The notes below the pieces were generated by a model. It had not been told where the DNA came from. It saw nothing but the letters and a program-made list of their open reading frames with translations, and searched no databases. From Colletes latitarsis (Eukaryota; Arthropoda; Insecta; Hymenoptera; Colletidae), in contig NC_135141.1 of assembly GCF_051014445.1 (NCBI RefSeq), positions 10,106,001-10,170,000 of the forward strand: a DNA stretch of 64,000 nt. Direction: 5' to 3'. Below, one piece after another: positions 24,569-37,419 of this stretch. Each line of letters begins with the position of its first letter. Position 1 is the first letter of the stretch. A program made the translations under genes and the position numbers.

Positions 24569-24580
24569 TTAATTGACTGT

Positions 24581-24981
24581 TTCAGTGTGGTATCACATTA
24601 GTACGTGATCGAAACAAGAAGAAAACCCAGGATCTGGCCAACAAGTATGCGATAAATGCGAAAGTATAGACCAGATGAATGCAAATACCAGACCTAACAC
24701 AAACCTAACCGGTGTTATCCTCTAAAATATTGATCCAATCCAAGTTTAATTGACTGTTTCAGTGTGGTACCACATGACTACATGATCCAAACCAGAAAAC
24801 ACCAGGATCTGGCCAACGGGTATGCGAAAGATGCGACACTATGAGCCAGATGAGGGCAAATCGAAGACGTAACCCAGATCCTACCGGTGTTATCCTCTAA
24901 AGTATACATCGAAACCATGTTTAATTGACTGTTTCAGTGTGGCAGCACATTAGTACGTGTTCCAAACCAGAAAAAGCCCAA
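24581..24981 (+). repeat. ~400 bp segment, copy 1 (copy 2 at 27571-27971)
   Basis: The stretch with 'tatcacattagtacgtgatc', 'gaaacaagaagaaaaccc' and 'gcgacactatgagccag' is repeated at an offset of 2990 bp (17 monomers). Differences include 'cccagatccta' against 'cccagacccta' and 'accatgttt' against 'accaggttt'. The match continues to about 24998 against 27988, where copy 2 has an internal deletion. Confidence 0.84.
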
Positions 24982-25203
24982 GATCTGGTCAACAGGTATG
25001 CGAAAGATGCGAAAGTATGAGCCAGATGAGGGCAAATCCCAGACAGAAACGAGAGCCAACAGATGTTTTCCTCTAAAATATTGTTCGAATCCAGGTTTCA
25101 TTGACTGTTTTTGTGTGGTAGCACAACACTACGTCATCCAAACCAGAAAAAACCCAGGATCCGGCCAACATGTATGCGAAAGATGCGATAGTTTGAGCCA
25201 GAT
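24865..25203 (+). repeat. ~339 bp segment, copy 1 (copy 2 at 25567-25905)
   Basis: About two monomers starting near 'gacgtaacccagatcctacc' and running through 'gcagcacattagtacgtg' to 'cgatagtttgagccagatg' match 25567-25905 at an offset of 702 bp, four monomers. It is part of the same four-monomer periodicity as the 704 bp tandem pair downstream. Confidence 0.86.
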
Positions 25204-25739
25204 GATAGCAAATACCAGACCCAACACAAACCTAAACTGTGTTATCCTCTAAAATATAGATCGAATCCAGGTTTAATTGACAGTTTCAGTGTGGTACCAC
25301 ATGACTACATGATCCAAACCAGAAAACCCCAGGATCTGGCCAACGGGTATGCGATAAATGTGAAAGTATAAGCCAGATGAATGCAAATACCAGACCTAAC
25401 ACAAACCTAACCGGTGTTATCCTCTAAAATATAGATCGAAACCAGATTTAATTTTCTGTTTCAGTGTGGTACCACATTACTACGTGATCCAAACCAGAAA
25501 ACCCCAGGATCTGACCAAGATGTATGAGAAAAAAGCGAACGTATGAGCCAGATGTGGGCAAATCGCAGACGTAACCCAGATCCTACCGGTGTTATCCTCT
25601 AAAGTATACATCGAAACCATGTTTAATTGACTGTTTCAGTGTGGCAGCACATTAGTACGTGTTCCAAACCAGAAAAAGCCCAAGATCTGGTCAACAGGTA
25701 TGCGAAAGATGCGAAAGTATGAGCCAGATGAGGGCAAAT

Positions 25740-26443
25740 CCCAGACAGAAACGAGAGCCAACAGATGTTTTCCTCTAAAATATTGTTCGAATCCAGGTTT
25801 CATTGACTGTTTTTGTGTGGTAGCACAACACTACGTCATCCAAACCAGAAAAAACCCAGGATCCGGCCAACATGTATGCGAAAGATGCGATAGTTTGAGC
25901 CAGATGTGGGCAAATCCCTGACATAACCCAGACCTAACCGGTGTTATCCTCTGAAATATAGATCGAATCCAGGTTTATTGGACTGTTTCAGTGTGGTACC
26001 ACATTTCAACCTGATCCAAACCAGAAAAAACCCAGGACCTGGCTAACAAGTATGCGAAAGATGCGATAGTATGAGCCTGATGAGGGCAAATCCCAGATAT
26101 AACCCTGACCTAACCGGTGTTATCCTCTAAAATATTGATCCAATCCAAGTTTAATTGACTGTTTCTGTGTGGTACGACATTAATACGTGATTCAAACCAG
26201 AGGAAAACCCGGGATCTGGCCACAGGTATGCGAAAGATGCGGTAGTATGAGCCAGATGATGGCAAATCCCAGACATAACCCATACCTAACCGGTGTTATC
26301 CTCTAAAATATAGATCGAAACCAGGTTTAGTTGACTGTTTCAGTGTGGTACGACATTACTACGTGTTCCAAACCAAAAAAAACACCGAATCTGGCCAACA
26401 AGTATGCGACAAATGCGACAGTATGAGCCAGATGAGGGCAAAT
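25740..26443 (+). repeat. 704 bp four-monomer tandem duplication, copy 1
   Basis: Beginning at 'agacagaaacgagagcc', the next 704 bp are repeated directly at 26444-27147. Noticed differences: 'gagccaacag' against 'gagccatcag' near 25758/26462, and 'acaccgaatc' against 'accccgaatc' near 26382/27086. With the 702 bp copy upstream this gives a local four-monomer higher-order repeat. Confidence 0.9.
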
Positions 26444-27147
26444 CCCAGACAGAAACGAGAGCCATCAGATGTTTTCCTCTAAAATATTGTTCGAATCCAG
26501 GTTTCATTGACTGTTTTTGTGTGGTAGCACAACACTACGTCATCCAAACCAGAAAAAACCCAGGATCCGGCCAACATGTATGCGAAAGATGCGATAGTTT
26601 GAGCCAGATGTGGGCAAATCCCTGACATAACCCAGACCTAACCGGTGTTATCCTCTGAAATATAGATCGAATCCAGGTTTATTGGACTGTTTCAGTGTGG
26701 TACCACATTTCAACCTGATCCAAACCAGAAAAAACCCAGGACCTGGCTAACAAGTATGCGAAAGATGCGATAGTATGAGCCTGATGAGGGCAAATCCCAG
26801 ATATAACCCTGACCTAACCGGTGTTATCCTCTAAAATATTGATCCAATCCAAGTTTAATTGACTGTTTCTGTGTGGTACGACATTAATACGTGATTCAAA
26901 CCAGAGGAAAACCCGGGATCTGGCCACAGGTATGCGAAAGATGCGGTAGTATGAGCCAGATGATGGCAAATCCCAGACATAACCCATACCTAACCGGTGT
27001 TATCCTCTAAAATATAGATCGAAACCAGGTTTAGTTGACTGTTTCAGTGTGGTACGACATTACTACGTGTTCCAAACCAAAAAAAACCCCGAATCTGGCC
27101 AACAAGTATGCGACAAATGCGACAGTATGAGCCAGATGAGGGCAAAT
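26444..27147 (+). repeat. 704 bp four-monomer tandem duplication, copy 2
   Basis: This directly follows copy 1. The match breaks at about 27148, where 'agacataaccctgacc' replaces 'agacagaaacgagagcc'. Confidence 0.9.
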
Positions 27148-27570
27148 CCCAGACATAACCCTGACCTAACCGGTGTTATCCTCTAAAATATACATCGAAA
27201 CCAGGTGTAGTTGACTGTTTCAGTGTGGTACGACATTACTACGTGTTCCAAACCAGAGAAAAACCCAGGATCTGGCGGACAAGTTTGCGATAAATGCAAA
27301 AGTATGAGCCAGATGAGGACAAATCCCAGACATAAGCCAGACCTAACCGGTGTTATCCTCTAAAATATAGACCGAAACCAGGATTAATTGACTCTTGCAG
27401 TGTTGTACCACATTCCTACCTGATCCAAACCAGAAATAACCCAGGATCTGGCTAACAAGTATGCGAAAGATGCGGTAGTATGAGCCTGATGAGAGCAAAT
27501 CCCAGACATACCCAGTCCTAACCGGTGTTATCCTCTGAAATATAGATCGAAACCAGGTTTAATTGACAGT

Positions 27571-27971
27571 TTCAGTGTGGTATCACATTAGTACGTGATC
27601 GAAACAAGAAGAAAACCCAGGATCTGGCCAACAAGTATGCGATAAATGCGAAAGTATAGACCAGATGAATGCAAATACCAGACCTAACACAAACCTAACC
27701 GGTGTTATCCTCTAAAATATTGATCCAATCCAAGTTTAATTGACTGTTTCAGTGTGGTACCACATGACTACATGATCCAAACCAGAAAACACCAGGATCT
27801 GGCCAACGGGTATGCGAAAGATGCGACACTATGAGCCAGATGAGGGCAAATCGAAGACGTAACCCAGACCCTACCGGTGTTATCCTCTAAAGTATACCTC
27901 GAAACCAGGTTTAATTGACTGTTTCAGTGTGGCAGCACATTAGTACGTGTTCCAAACCAGAAAAAGCCCAA
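27571..27971 (+). repeat. ~400 bp segment, copy 2 (copy 1 at 24581-24981)
   Basis: This is a 17-monomer-distant copy. Just beyond it, near 27995, the expected 'gatgcgaaagtatgagccag' stretch is missing and 'gcgaaagaaagggcatatcc' is found instead, a loss of about 22 bases. Confidence 0.84.
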
Positions 27972-28164
27972 GATCTGGTCAACAGGTATGCGAAAGAAAG
28001 GGCATATCCCAGACAGAAACGAGTGCCAACAGGTGTTTTCCTCTAAAATATTGTTCGAAACCAGGTTTAATTGGCAGTTTCTATGCGGTACCACATTACT
28101 ACGTGATCCAAACCAGAAAACCCCAGGATCTGGCCAACAGGTATGCGAAAGATGCGAAAGTAAG

Positions 28165-28516
28165 AGCCAGATGCTGGCAAATCCCAGACATAACCCTGAC
28201 CTAACCGGTGTTATCCTCTAAAATATAAATCGGAACCAGGTTTAATTGACTGTTTCAGTGTGGTACCATATTACTGCGTGATCCTAACCAGAAATATCCC
28301 AGGATCTGGCCAACAGGTATGCGAAAGATGCGAAAGTAAGAGCCAGATGCTGGCAAATCCCAGACATAACCCTGACCTAACCGGTGTTATCCTCTAAAAT
28401 ATAAATCGGAACCAGGTTTAATTGACTGTTTCAGTGTGGTACCACATTACTGCGTGATCCTAACCAGAAATATCCCAGGATCTGGCCAACAGGTATGCGA
28501 AAGATGCGAAAGTAAG
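28165..28516 (+). repeat. Homogenised pair of adjacent monomers (176 bp step)
   Basis: Two adjacent monomers starting at 'agagccagatgctggcaaat' are almost identical to each other, whereas neighbours in this array usually differ at many sites. The only difference noticed is 'accatattactgcg' against 'accacattactgcg'. The 'gcgaaagatgcgaaagtaag' stretch occurs a third time near 28495, one further 176 bp step on. Confidence 0.86.
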
Positions 28517-31500
28517 AGCCAGATGTGGGCAAATCCCAGACATAAACCAGACCTAACCGGCGTTATCCGCTAAAATATAGATCGAAACCAGGCTTAATTG
28601 ACTGTTGCAGTGTTGTACCACATTACTACCTGATCCATACCAGAAAAAGCTCAGGATCTGGCCAACAGGTATGCGAAAGATGCGAAAGTATGAGCCAGAT
28701 GAGGGCAAATCCCAGACATAACCCAGACCTAACCGGTGTTATCCTCTAAGATATAGATCGAGTCCTGGTTTAGTGGACTGTTTCAGTGTGGTACCACATT
28801 TCTACATGATACAAACCAGAAATAAGCCAGGATCTGGCTAACAAGTATGCGAAAAAAGCGAATGTATGAGCCAGATGAGGTCAAATCCCAGACATAACCC
28901 AGACCGACCCGGTGTTATCCTCTAAAATATAGATCGAAACCAGGATTAATTGACAGTTTAAGTGTGGTACCACATTACTACGTGATCCAAACCAGAAAAC
29001 CCCAGGATCTGGCCAACATGTATCCGAAAAATGCGAAAATTTGAGTCAGATGAGGGCAAATCACAGACAGAAACGAGTGGCAACAGGTGTTTTCCTCTAA
29101 AATATTGTTCGAATCCAGGTTTCGTTGACTGTTTCAGTGTGGTAGCACATTACTACGTCATCCAAACCAGAAAAAACCCAGGATCTGGCCAACAGGTATG
29201 CGAATGATGCGTCAGTATGTGCCAGATGGCGGCAAATCCCAGACATAACCCTGACCTAACCGGTGTTATCCTCTAAAATATAGTTCGAATCCAGGTTTAG
29301 TGGACTGTATCAGTGTGGTACCACATTTCTACGTGATACAAACCAGAAATAAGCCAGGATCTTGCTAACAAGTATGCGAAATATGCAAATGTATCAGCCA
29401 GATGAGGACTAATCCCAGACATAACCCAGACCCAACCGGTGTTATCCTCTAGAATATTGATCCAATCCAAGTTTAATTGACAATTTCAGTGTGGTACCAC
29501 ATTACTACGCGTTCCAAACCAGAAAATTCCAGGATCTGTCCAACAGGTATGCGATAAATGCGAAAGTATGAGCCAGATGATTGCAAATACCAGACCTAAC
29601 ACAAACCTAACCTGTGTTATCCTCGAAAATATAGATCGAATCCAGGTTTAGTGGACTGTTTCAGTGTGGTACGACATTACTACGTGTTCCAAACCAAAAA
29701 AAACCCCGAATCTGGCCAACAAGTATGCGACAAATGCGACAGTATGAGCCAGATGAGGGCAAATCCCAGACGTAACCCTGACCTAACCGGTGTTATCCTC
29801 TAAAATATACATCGAAACCAGGTTTAGTTGACTGTTTCAGTGTGGTACGACATTACTACCTGATCCAAACCAGAGAAAAACCCAGGATCTGGCGGACAAG
29901 TTTGCGATAAATGCGAAAGTATGAGCCAGATGAGGACAAATCCCAGACATAAGCCAGACCTAACCGGTGTTATCCTCTAAAATATTGATCCAATCCAAGT
30001 TTAATTGACTGTTTCAGTGTGGTACCACATGACTACATGATCCAAACCAGAAAACCCCAGGATCTGGCCAACAGGTATGCGAAAGATGCGATAGTATGAG
30101 CCAGATAATGGCAAATTCCAGACCTAACCCAGACCTAACTGTTGTTATCGTCTAAAATATTGTTCGAATCCAGGATGGGATGACTGTTTCAGTGTGGTAG
30201 CACATTACTACGTGATCGAAACCAGTAAAACCCTAGGATCTGGCCAAAATGTATGCGATAAATGCGAAAGTATAAGCCAGATGAATGCAAATACCAGACC
30301 TGACACAAACCTAACCGGTGTTATCCTCTAAAATATAGATCGAAACCAGATTTAATTTTCTGTTTCAGTGTGGTACCACATTACTACGTTATCCAAACCA
30401 GAAGAAAACACAGGATATGACCAAGATGTATGAGAAAAAAGCGAACGTATGAGCCAGATGTGGGCAAATCGCGGACGTAACCCAGACCTAGCCGGTGTTA
30501 TCCTCTAAAGTATACATCGAAACCAGGTTTAATTGACTGTTTCTGTGTGGTATCACATTAGTACGTGATCCAAGCCAGAAAAAGCCCAGGATCTGGCAAC
30601 AGGTATGCGAAAGATACGATAGTATGAGCCAGATGAGGGCAAATCCCAGGCAGAAACGAGTGCCAACAGGTGTTTTCCTCTAAAATATTGTTCGAATCCA
30701 GGTTTAGTGGTCTGTTTCAGTGTGTTACCACATTTCTACGTGATCCAGACCAGAAAAAACCCAGGATCTAGCTAACAAGTATGCGAAAGATGCGATAGTA
30801 TGAGACTGATGCGGGCAAATCCCAGACATTACCCAGACCTAACCGGTGTTATCCTCTAAAATATACATCGAAACCAGGTTTAATAGACTGTTGCAGTGTG
30901 GTCCGACATTACTACGTGATCCAGACCAGAGGAATACCCAGCATCTGGCGAACAAGTTTGCGATAAATACGAAAGTATGAGCCAGATGAGGGCAAATCCC
31001 AGCCATACGCCAGACCTAACCGGTGTTATCCTCTAAAATATTGATCCAATCCAAGTTTAATTGACTGTTTCAGTGTGGTACCACATGGCTACATGATCCA
31101 AACCAGAAAACCCCAGGATCTGGCCAACGGGTATGCGATAACTGCGAATGTATGAGCCAGATGATTCCAAATACCAGACCTAACACAAACCTAACCGGTG
31201 TTATCCTCTAAAATATAGATCGAAACCAGATTTGATTTTCTGTTTCAGTGTGGTACCACATTACTACGTGATGCAAACCAGAGAAAGCCCGAGATCTGGT
31301 CAACAGGTATGCGAAAGATGCGATAGTATGAGCCAGATGAGGGCAAATCCCAAGCAGAAACGAGTGCCAACAGGTGTTTTCCTCTAAAATATTGTTCGAA
31401 ACCAGGTTTAATTAACTGTTTCAGCGTGGTACATTACTGCGTGATCCAAACCAGAAGAAAACCCTGGATATGGCCAACAAGTATGCGACTAATGCGAAAC

Positions 31501-31715
31501 TCTGAGCCAGATGATTGCAAATACCAGACCTAACACAAACCTAACCGTTGTTATCGTCTAAAATATTGTTCGAATCCAGGATGAATTGACTGTTTCAGTG
31601 TGGTACCACATTACTACGTGATTCAAACCAGTAAAACCCTAGGATCTGGCCAACATGTATGCGATAAATACGAATGTATGAGCCAGATGAATGCAAATTC
31701 CAGACCTAACACAAA

Positions 31716-33290
31716 CCTAACCGGTGTTATCCTCTGGAATATAGATCGAAACCAGATTTAATTTTCTGTTTCTGTGTGGTACCACATTACTACGTTATCC
31801 AAACCAGAAGAAAACCCAGCATCTGACCAAGATGTATCAGAAAAAAGCGAACGTATCAGCCAGATGTGGGCAAATCGCGGACGTAACCCAGACCTGGCCC
31901 GTGTTATCCTCTAAAGTATACGTCGAAACCTGGTTTAATTAACTGTTTCAGTGTGGTATCACATTAGTACGTGATCCAAACCAGAAAAAGCCGAGGATCT
32001 GGCCAACAGGTATGCGAAAAATGCGAAAGTATAAGACAGATCAGGATAAATCCCTGACATAAGCCATACCTAACCGGTGCTATCCTCTAAAATATAGATC
32101 GAAACTAGGTTTAGTTGACTGTATCAGGGTTATCCAGACCTGAAGAAAACCCAGGATCTGGCCCAGAATTATGAGAAAAATGCGTACGTATGAGCAAGAT
32201 GAGGGCAAGTCGCCTATCTATACGAGACCCAACCGGTGATATCCTTTGAAATATTGTTCGGGGCCTGGTTTAATTGACTGTGTCAGTGTGGTACCACATT
32301 ACTACGTGATCCGAGCCAGAAAGAGCCCAGGATCTGGCCAACAACTATGCGAAGAATGCGAAACTATGAGCCAGATAAGGGCAAATCCCAGACATAACCA
32401 AGACCTAACCGGTGTTATCCTCTAGATTATAGATCCAAAGCAGGATTAATTGACTGTTTCAGTGTGGTATCACATTACTGCGTGATCCAAACCAGAAAAA
32501 ACCCAGGATCTGGCCAACAAGTATGCGAAAGATGCGATAGTATGAGCCAGATGAGGGCAAATCCCAGACATAACCCTGACCTAACCGGTGTTATCCTCTA
32601 AAATATAGATCGAGTCTAGGTTTAGTGGACTGCTTCAGTGTGGTACCACATTTCTACATGATACAAACCAGAAATAAGCCACGGTCTGGCTAACAAGTAT
32701 GCGAAAAAAGCGAATGTATGAGCCAGATGAGGGCAAATCCCAGACATAACCCAGACCTAACCGGTGTTATCCTCTAGAATATTGATCCAATCCAAGTTTC
32801 ATTGACAATTTCAGTGTGGTACCACATTACTACGTGAGCCAAACCAGAAAATCCCAGGATCTGTCCAACAGGTATGCGAAAAATGCGAAATTGTGAGCCA
32901 GATAACGGCAAATCCCAGACATAACCCTGACCTAACCGGTGTTATCCTCTAAAATATACATTGAAACCAGGTATAATTGACTGTTTCATGGTTATCCTAA
33001 CCAGAAAAATCCCAGGATCTGGCCAACAGGTATGCGAAAGATGCGATAGTATGAGCCAGATGAGGGCAAATCCCAGACATAACCCAGACCTAACCGGTGT
33101 TATCCTCTAGAATATTGATCCAATCCAAGTTTCATTGACAATTTCAGTGTGGTACCACATTACTACGTGATCCAACCCAGAAAGAGCCCAGGATCTGGCC
33201 AACAATTATGCGAAGAATGCGAAACTATGAGCCAGATAAGGGCAAATACCAGACATAACCAAGACCTAACCGGTATTATCCTCTAGAATA
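31716..33290 (+). repeat. Second copy of 1-1575 (offset 31715)
   Basis: The window start recurs here at a constant offset of 31715 bp for about 1575 bp. Four substitutions were noticed: 755 C against 32470 T, 1123 A against 32838 G, 1461 G against 33176 C, and 1533 C against 33248 A. The match ends within 'ctctagaatatagatc'. Identity is therefore about 99.7% by eye. Confidence 0.93.
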
Positions 33291-34937
33291 TAGATCGAAA
33301 CCAGGTTTAATTGACAGCTTCAGTGTGGTACCACGTTACTACGTGATCCGAACTAGAAAACCCCAGGATCTTGCCCTCAGGTATGCGAAAGATGCGATAG
33401 TATGATCCAGATGATGGCAAATCCCAGACATAACCCAGACCCAACCGGTGTTATCCTCTAAAATATACATCGAAACCAGGTTTAATTGACTGTTTCAGTG
33501 TGGTACCACATTACTGCGTGATCCAAACCAGAAATATCCTAGGATCTGGCCAACAGGTATGCGAAAGAGGCGAAAGTGTGAGTCAGATGAGGGCAAATCC
33601 CAGACATAACCCAGACCTAACCGGTGTTATGCTCTAAAATATACATCGAAACCAGGTATAATTGACTGTTCCAGGGTTATCCAAACCAGAAAACCCCAGG
33701 ATCTGGCCAGCAGGTATGCGAAAGATGCGATAGTATGTGCCAGATGATGGCAAATCCCAGACATAACCCTGACCTAACCGGCGTTATCCTCTAAAATATA
33801 AATCGAAACCAGGTTTAATTGACTGTTTCAGTGTGGTACCACATTACTGCGTGATCCAAACCAGAAATAGCCCAGGATCTGGCCAATAGGTATGCGAAAG
33901 ATGCGAAAGGATGAGCCAGATGAGGGCAAATGCCAGACATAACCCAGACCCAACCGGTGTTATCCTCTAAAATATACATCGAAACCAGGTATAACTGACT
34001 GTTTCAGGGTTATCCAAACCAGAAAATGCCCAGGATCTGGCCAGCAGGTATGCGAAAGATGCGATAGTATGTGCCAGATGATGGCAAATCCCAGACATAA
34101 CCCTGACCTAACCGGCGTTATCCTCTAAAATATAAATCGAAACCAGGTTTAATTGACAGCTTCAGTGTGGTACCACGTTACTACGTGATCCGAACTAGAA
34201 AACCCCAGGATCTTGCCCTCAGGTATGCGAAAGATGCGATAGTATGATCCAGATGATGGCAAATCCCAGACATAACCCAGACCTAACCGGTGTTATCCTC
34301 TAGAATATTGATCCAATCAAAGTTTAATTGGCAGTTTCTGTGTGGTAGCACATTACTACGTGATACAAACTAGAAAAAGCCCAGGATCTGGCCAACAGGT
34401 ATGCGAATGATGCGAAAGTATGAGCCAAATGAGGGCAAATCCCAGACATAACCCAAGCCTAAGCGGTGATATCCTCTAAAATATAGATCGAATCCAGGTT
34501 TAGTGGACTGTTTCAGTGTGGTACCACATTTCTACGTGATACAAACCAGAAATAACCCAGGATCTGGCTAACAAGTATGCGAAAAAGCGAATGTATGAGC
34601 CAGATGAGGGCAAATCCCAGACATAACCCAGACCTAACCGGTGTTATCCTCTAGAATATTAATCCAATCCAAGTTTAATTGACAGTTTCAGTGTGGTAGC
34701 ACATTACTACGTGATACAAACTAGAAAATGCCCAGGATCTGGCCAACAGGTATGCGAATGATGCGAAAGTATGAGCCAAATGAGGGCAAATCCCAGACAT
34801 GACCCTAGCCTAAGTGGTGTTATCCTCTAAAATATAGATCGAATCCAGGTTTAGTGGACTGTTTCAGTGTGATACCACATTTCTACGTGATACAAACCAG
34901 AAATATACCCAGGATCTGGCTAACAAGTATGCGAAAA
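33287..34937 (+). repeat. Second copy of 4345-5995 (offset 28942)
   Basis: Immediately after the copy of 1-1575, the sequence continues as a copy of 4345-5995. The offset drops from 31715 to 28942, so 2773 bp (about 16 monomers) present in the first block are absent here. Minor differences: 'cccaagtctaag' against 'cccaagcctaag', and 'gtattggaaag' against 'gtatgcgaaag'. Confidence 0.92.
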
Positions 34938-37015
34938 AAGCGAATGCATGAGCCAGATGAGGGCAAATCCCAGACATAACCCAGACCTAACCGGTGTTAT
35001 CGTCTAAAATATAGATCGAAACCAGGTTTAATTGACTGTTTCAGTGTGGTACCACATTACTGCGTGATCCAAACCAGAAATAGCCCAGGATCTGGCCAAC
35101 AGGTATGCGAAAGTTGCGAAAGTATGAGCCAGATGAGGGCAAATGCCAGACATAACCCAGACCTAACCGGTGTTATCGTCTAAAATATAGATCGAAACCT
35201 GGTTTAATTGACTGTTTCAGTGTGGTACCACATTTCTACGTGATACAAACCAGAAATAACCCAGGATCTGGCTAACAAGTATGCGAAAAAGCGAATGTAT
35301 GAGCCAGATGAGGGCAAATCCCAGACATAACCCAGACCTAACCGGTGTTATCCTCTAGAATATTGATCCAATCCAAGTTTAATTGACAGTTTCAGTGTGG
35401 TAGCACATTACTACGTGATCCAAACCAGAAAATTCCAGGATCTGTCCAACAGGTATGCGAAAAATGCGAAAGTATAAGACAGATCAGGGAAAATCCCTGA
35501 CATAAGCCATACCTAACCGGTGCTATCCTCTAGAATATAGATCCAAAGCAGGATTAATTGACTGTTTCAGTGTGGTACCACATTACTGCGTGATCCAAAC
35601 CAGAAAAAACCCAGGATCTGGCCAACAAGTATGCGATATATGTGAAAGTATGATCCAGATGATGGCAAATCCCAGACATAACCCAGACCCAACCGGTGTT
35701 ATCCTCTAAAATATACATCGAATCCAGGTTTAATTGACTGTTTCAGTGTGGTACCACATTACTGCGTGATCCCAACTAGAAATAGCTCTGGATCTGGCCA
35801 ACAAGTATGCGAAAGATGCGATAGTATGAGCAAGATGAGGGCAAATCCCAGACATAAGCCAGACCTAACCGGTGTTATCCTCTAAAATATACATCGAAAC
35901 CAGGTTTAATTGGCAGTTTCTGTGTGGTAGCAGATTACTACGTGATACAAACTAGAAAAAGCCCAGGATCTGGCCAACAGGTATGCGAATGATGCGAAGG
36001 TATGAGCCAGATGAGGGCAAATGCCAGACATAACCCAGTCCCAACCGGTGTTATCCTCTAAAACATAGATCGAATCCAGGTTTAATGGACTGTTTCAATG
36101 TGGTACCACATTTCTACGTGATACTAACCGGAAATAACCCAGGATCTGTCCAACAGGTATGCGAAAGATGCGATAGTATCAGCCAGATGACGGCAAATCC
36201 CAGACATAACCCAGACTTAACCGGTGTTATCCTCTAGAATATTGATCCAATCCAAGTTTAGTTGACAATTTCAGTGTGGTACCACATTACTACGTGATCC
36301 AAACCAGAAAATTCCAGGATCTGTCCAACAGGTATGCGAAAAATGCGAAAGTATAAGACAGATCAGGGTAAATCCCTGACATAAGCCATACCTAACCGGT
36401 GCTATCCTCTAAAATATAGATCGAAACTAGGTTTAGTTGACTATATCAGGGTTATCCAAACCTGAAGAAAACCCAGGATCTGGCCCAGAATTATGAGAAA
36501 AATGCGTACGTATGAGCAAGATGAGTGCAAGTCGCCTATCTATACGAGTCCAACCGGTGTTATCCTTTGAAATATTGATCGGGGCCTGGTTTAATTGACT
36601 GCGTTATTGTGGTACCACATTACTACGTGATTCAAGCCAGAAAGAGCCCAGGATCTGGCCAACAACTATGCGAAGAATGCGAAACCATGAGCCAGATAAG
36701 GGCAAATCCCAGACATAACCAAGACCTAACCGGTGTTATCCTCTAAAATATACATCGAATCCAGGTTTAATTGACTGTTTCAGTGTGGTACCACATTACT
36801 GCGTGATCCCAACTAGAAATAGCTCTGGATCTGGCCAACAAGTATGCGAAATATGCGATAGTATGAGCCAGATGAGGGCAAATCCCAGACATAACCCTGA
36901 CCTAACTGGTGTTATCCTCTAAAATATACATCGAAACCGGGTTTAATTGACTGTTTCAGTGTGGTACCACTTTACTACGTGATCCAAACCAGAAAACCCC
37001 AGTGTCTGGCCAACA
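33287..37015 (+). repeat. 6.1 kb-offset segment, copy 1 (copy 2 at 39397-43302)
   Basis: This matches 39397 onward at an offset of 6110, changing to 6111 after a one-base indel near 36550 and to 6287 after one extra 176 bp monomer in copy 2 near 42851-43026. One monomer (about 35610-35680 against 41720-41790) differs as if converted from another monomer type. The match ends near 37015 at 'tgtctggccaaca'. Confidence 0.88.
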
Positions 37016-37419
37016 AGTATGCGAAAGAAGCGAATGTATGAGCCAGATGAGGGCAAATCCCAGACATAACCCAGACCTAACCGGTGTTATCCTCTAGAAT
37101 ACTGATCCAATCAAAGTTTAATTGGCAGTTTCTGTGTGGTAGCACATTACTACGTGATACAAACTAGAAAAAGCCCAGGATCTGGCCAACAGGTATGCGA
37201 ATGATGCGAAAGTATGAGCCAAATGAGGGCAAATCGCAGACATAACCCAAGCCTAAGCGGTGATAACCTCTAAAATATAGATCGAATCCAGGTTTAGTGG
37301 ACTTTTTCAGTGTGGTACCACATTTCTACGTGATACAAACCAGAAATAACCCAGGATCTGGCTAACAAGTATGCGAAAAACCGAATGTATGAGCCAGATG
37401 AGGGCAAATCCCAGACATA

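Larger units (their letters stand above)
21184..24575 (+). repeat. Satellite block C (most divergent subfamily)
   Basis: About 19 monomers in which the usual 'gtggtaccacattactacg' is mostly replaced by 'gtggtaacgcattacctacg', together with 'gttattctctaaaatattc', 'aggatatggccaacaaa' and 'gatgatggcaaatc'. Internal longer repeats have offsets of 1235 (about 22390 and 23625), 1588 (22590-22980 and 24178-24568) and 2293 bp (21630-21860 and 23923-24153), that is 7, 9 and 13 monomers. This points to local amplification of this subfamily. No gene is seen. Confidence 0.86.
24575..31715 (+). repeat. Satellite block D
   Basis: About 40 A-like monomers with characteristic variants: 'ggcagaaacgag' or 'gacagaaacgag' in place of 'gacataaccc', 'gtggtacgacatt', 'gtggtatcacattagtacg', 'gattccaaataccagacc' types, and 'ccagatttaattttctg'. 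It contains the 704 bp tandem duplication, a 2990 bp-offset pair and a run of homogenised adjacent monomers near 28165-28516. No gene is seen. Confidence 0.86.
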
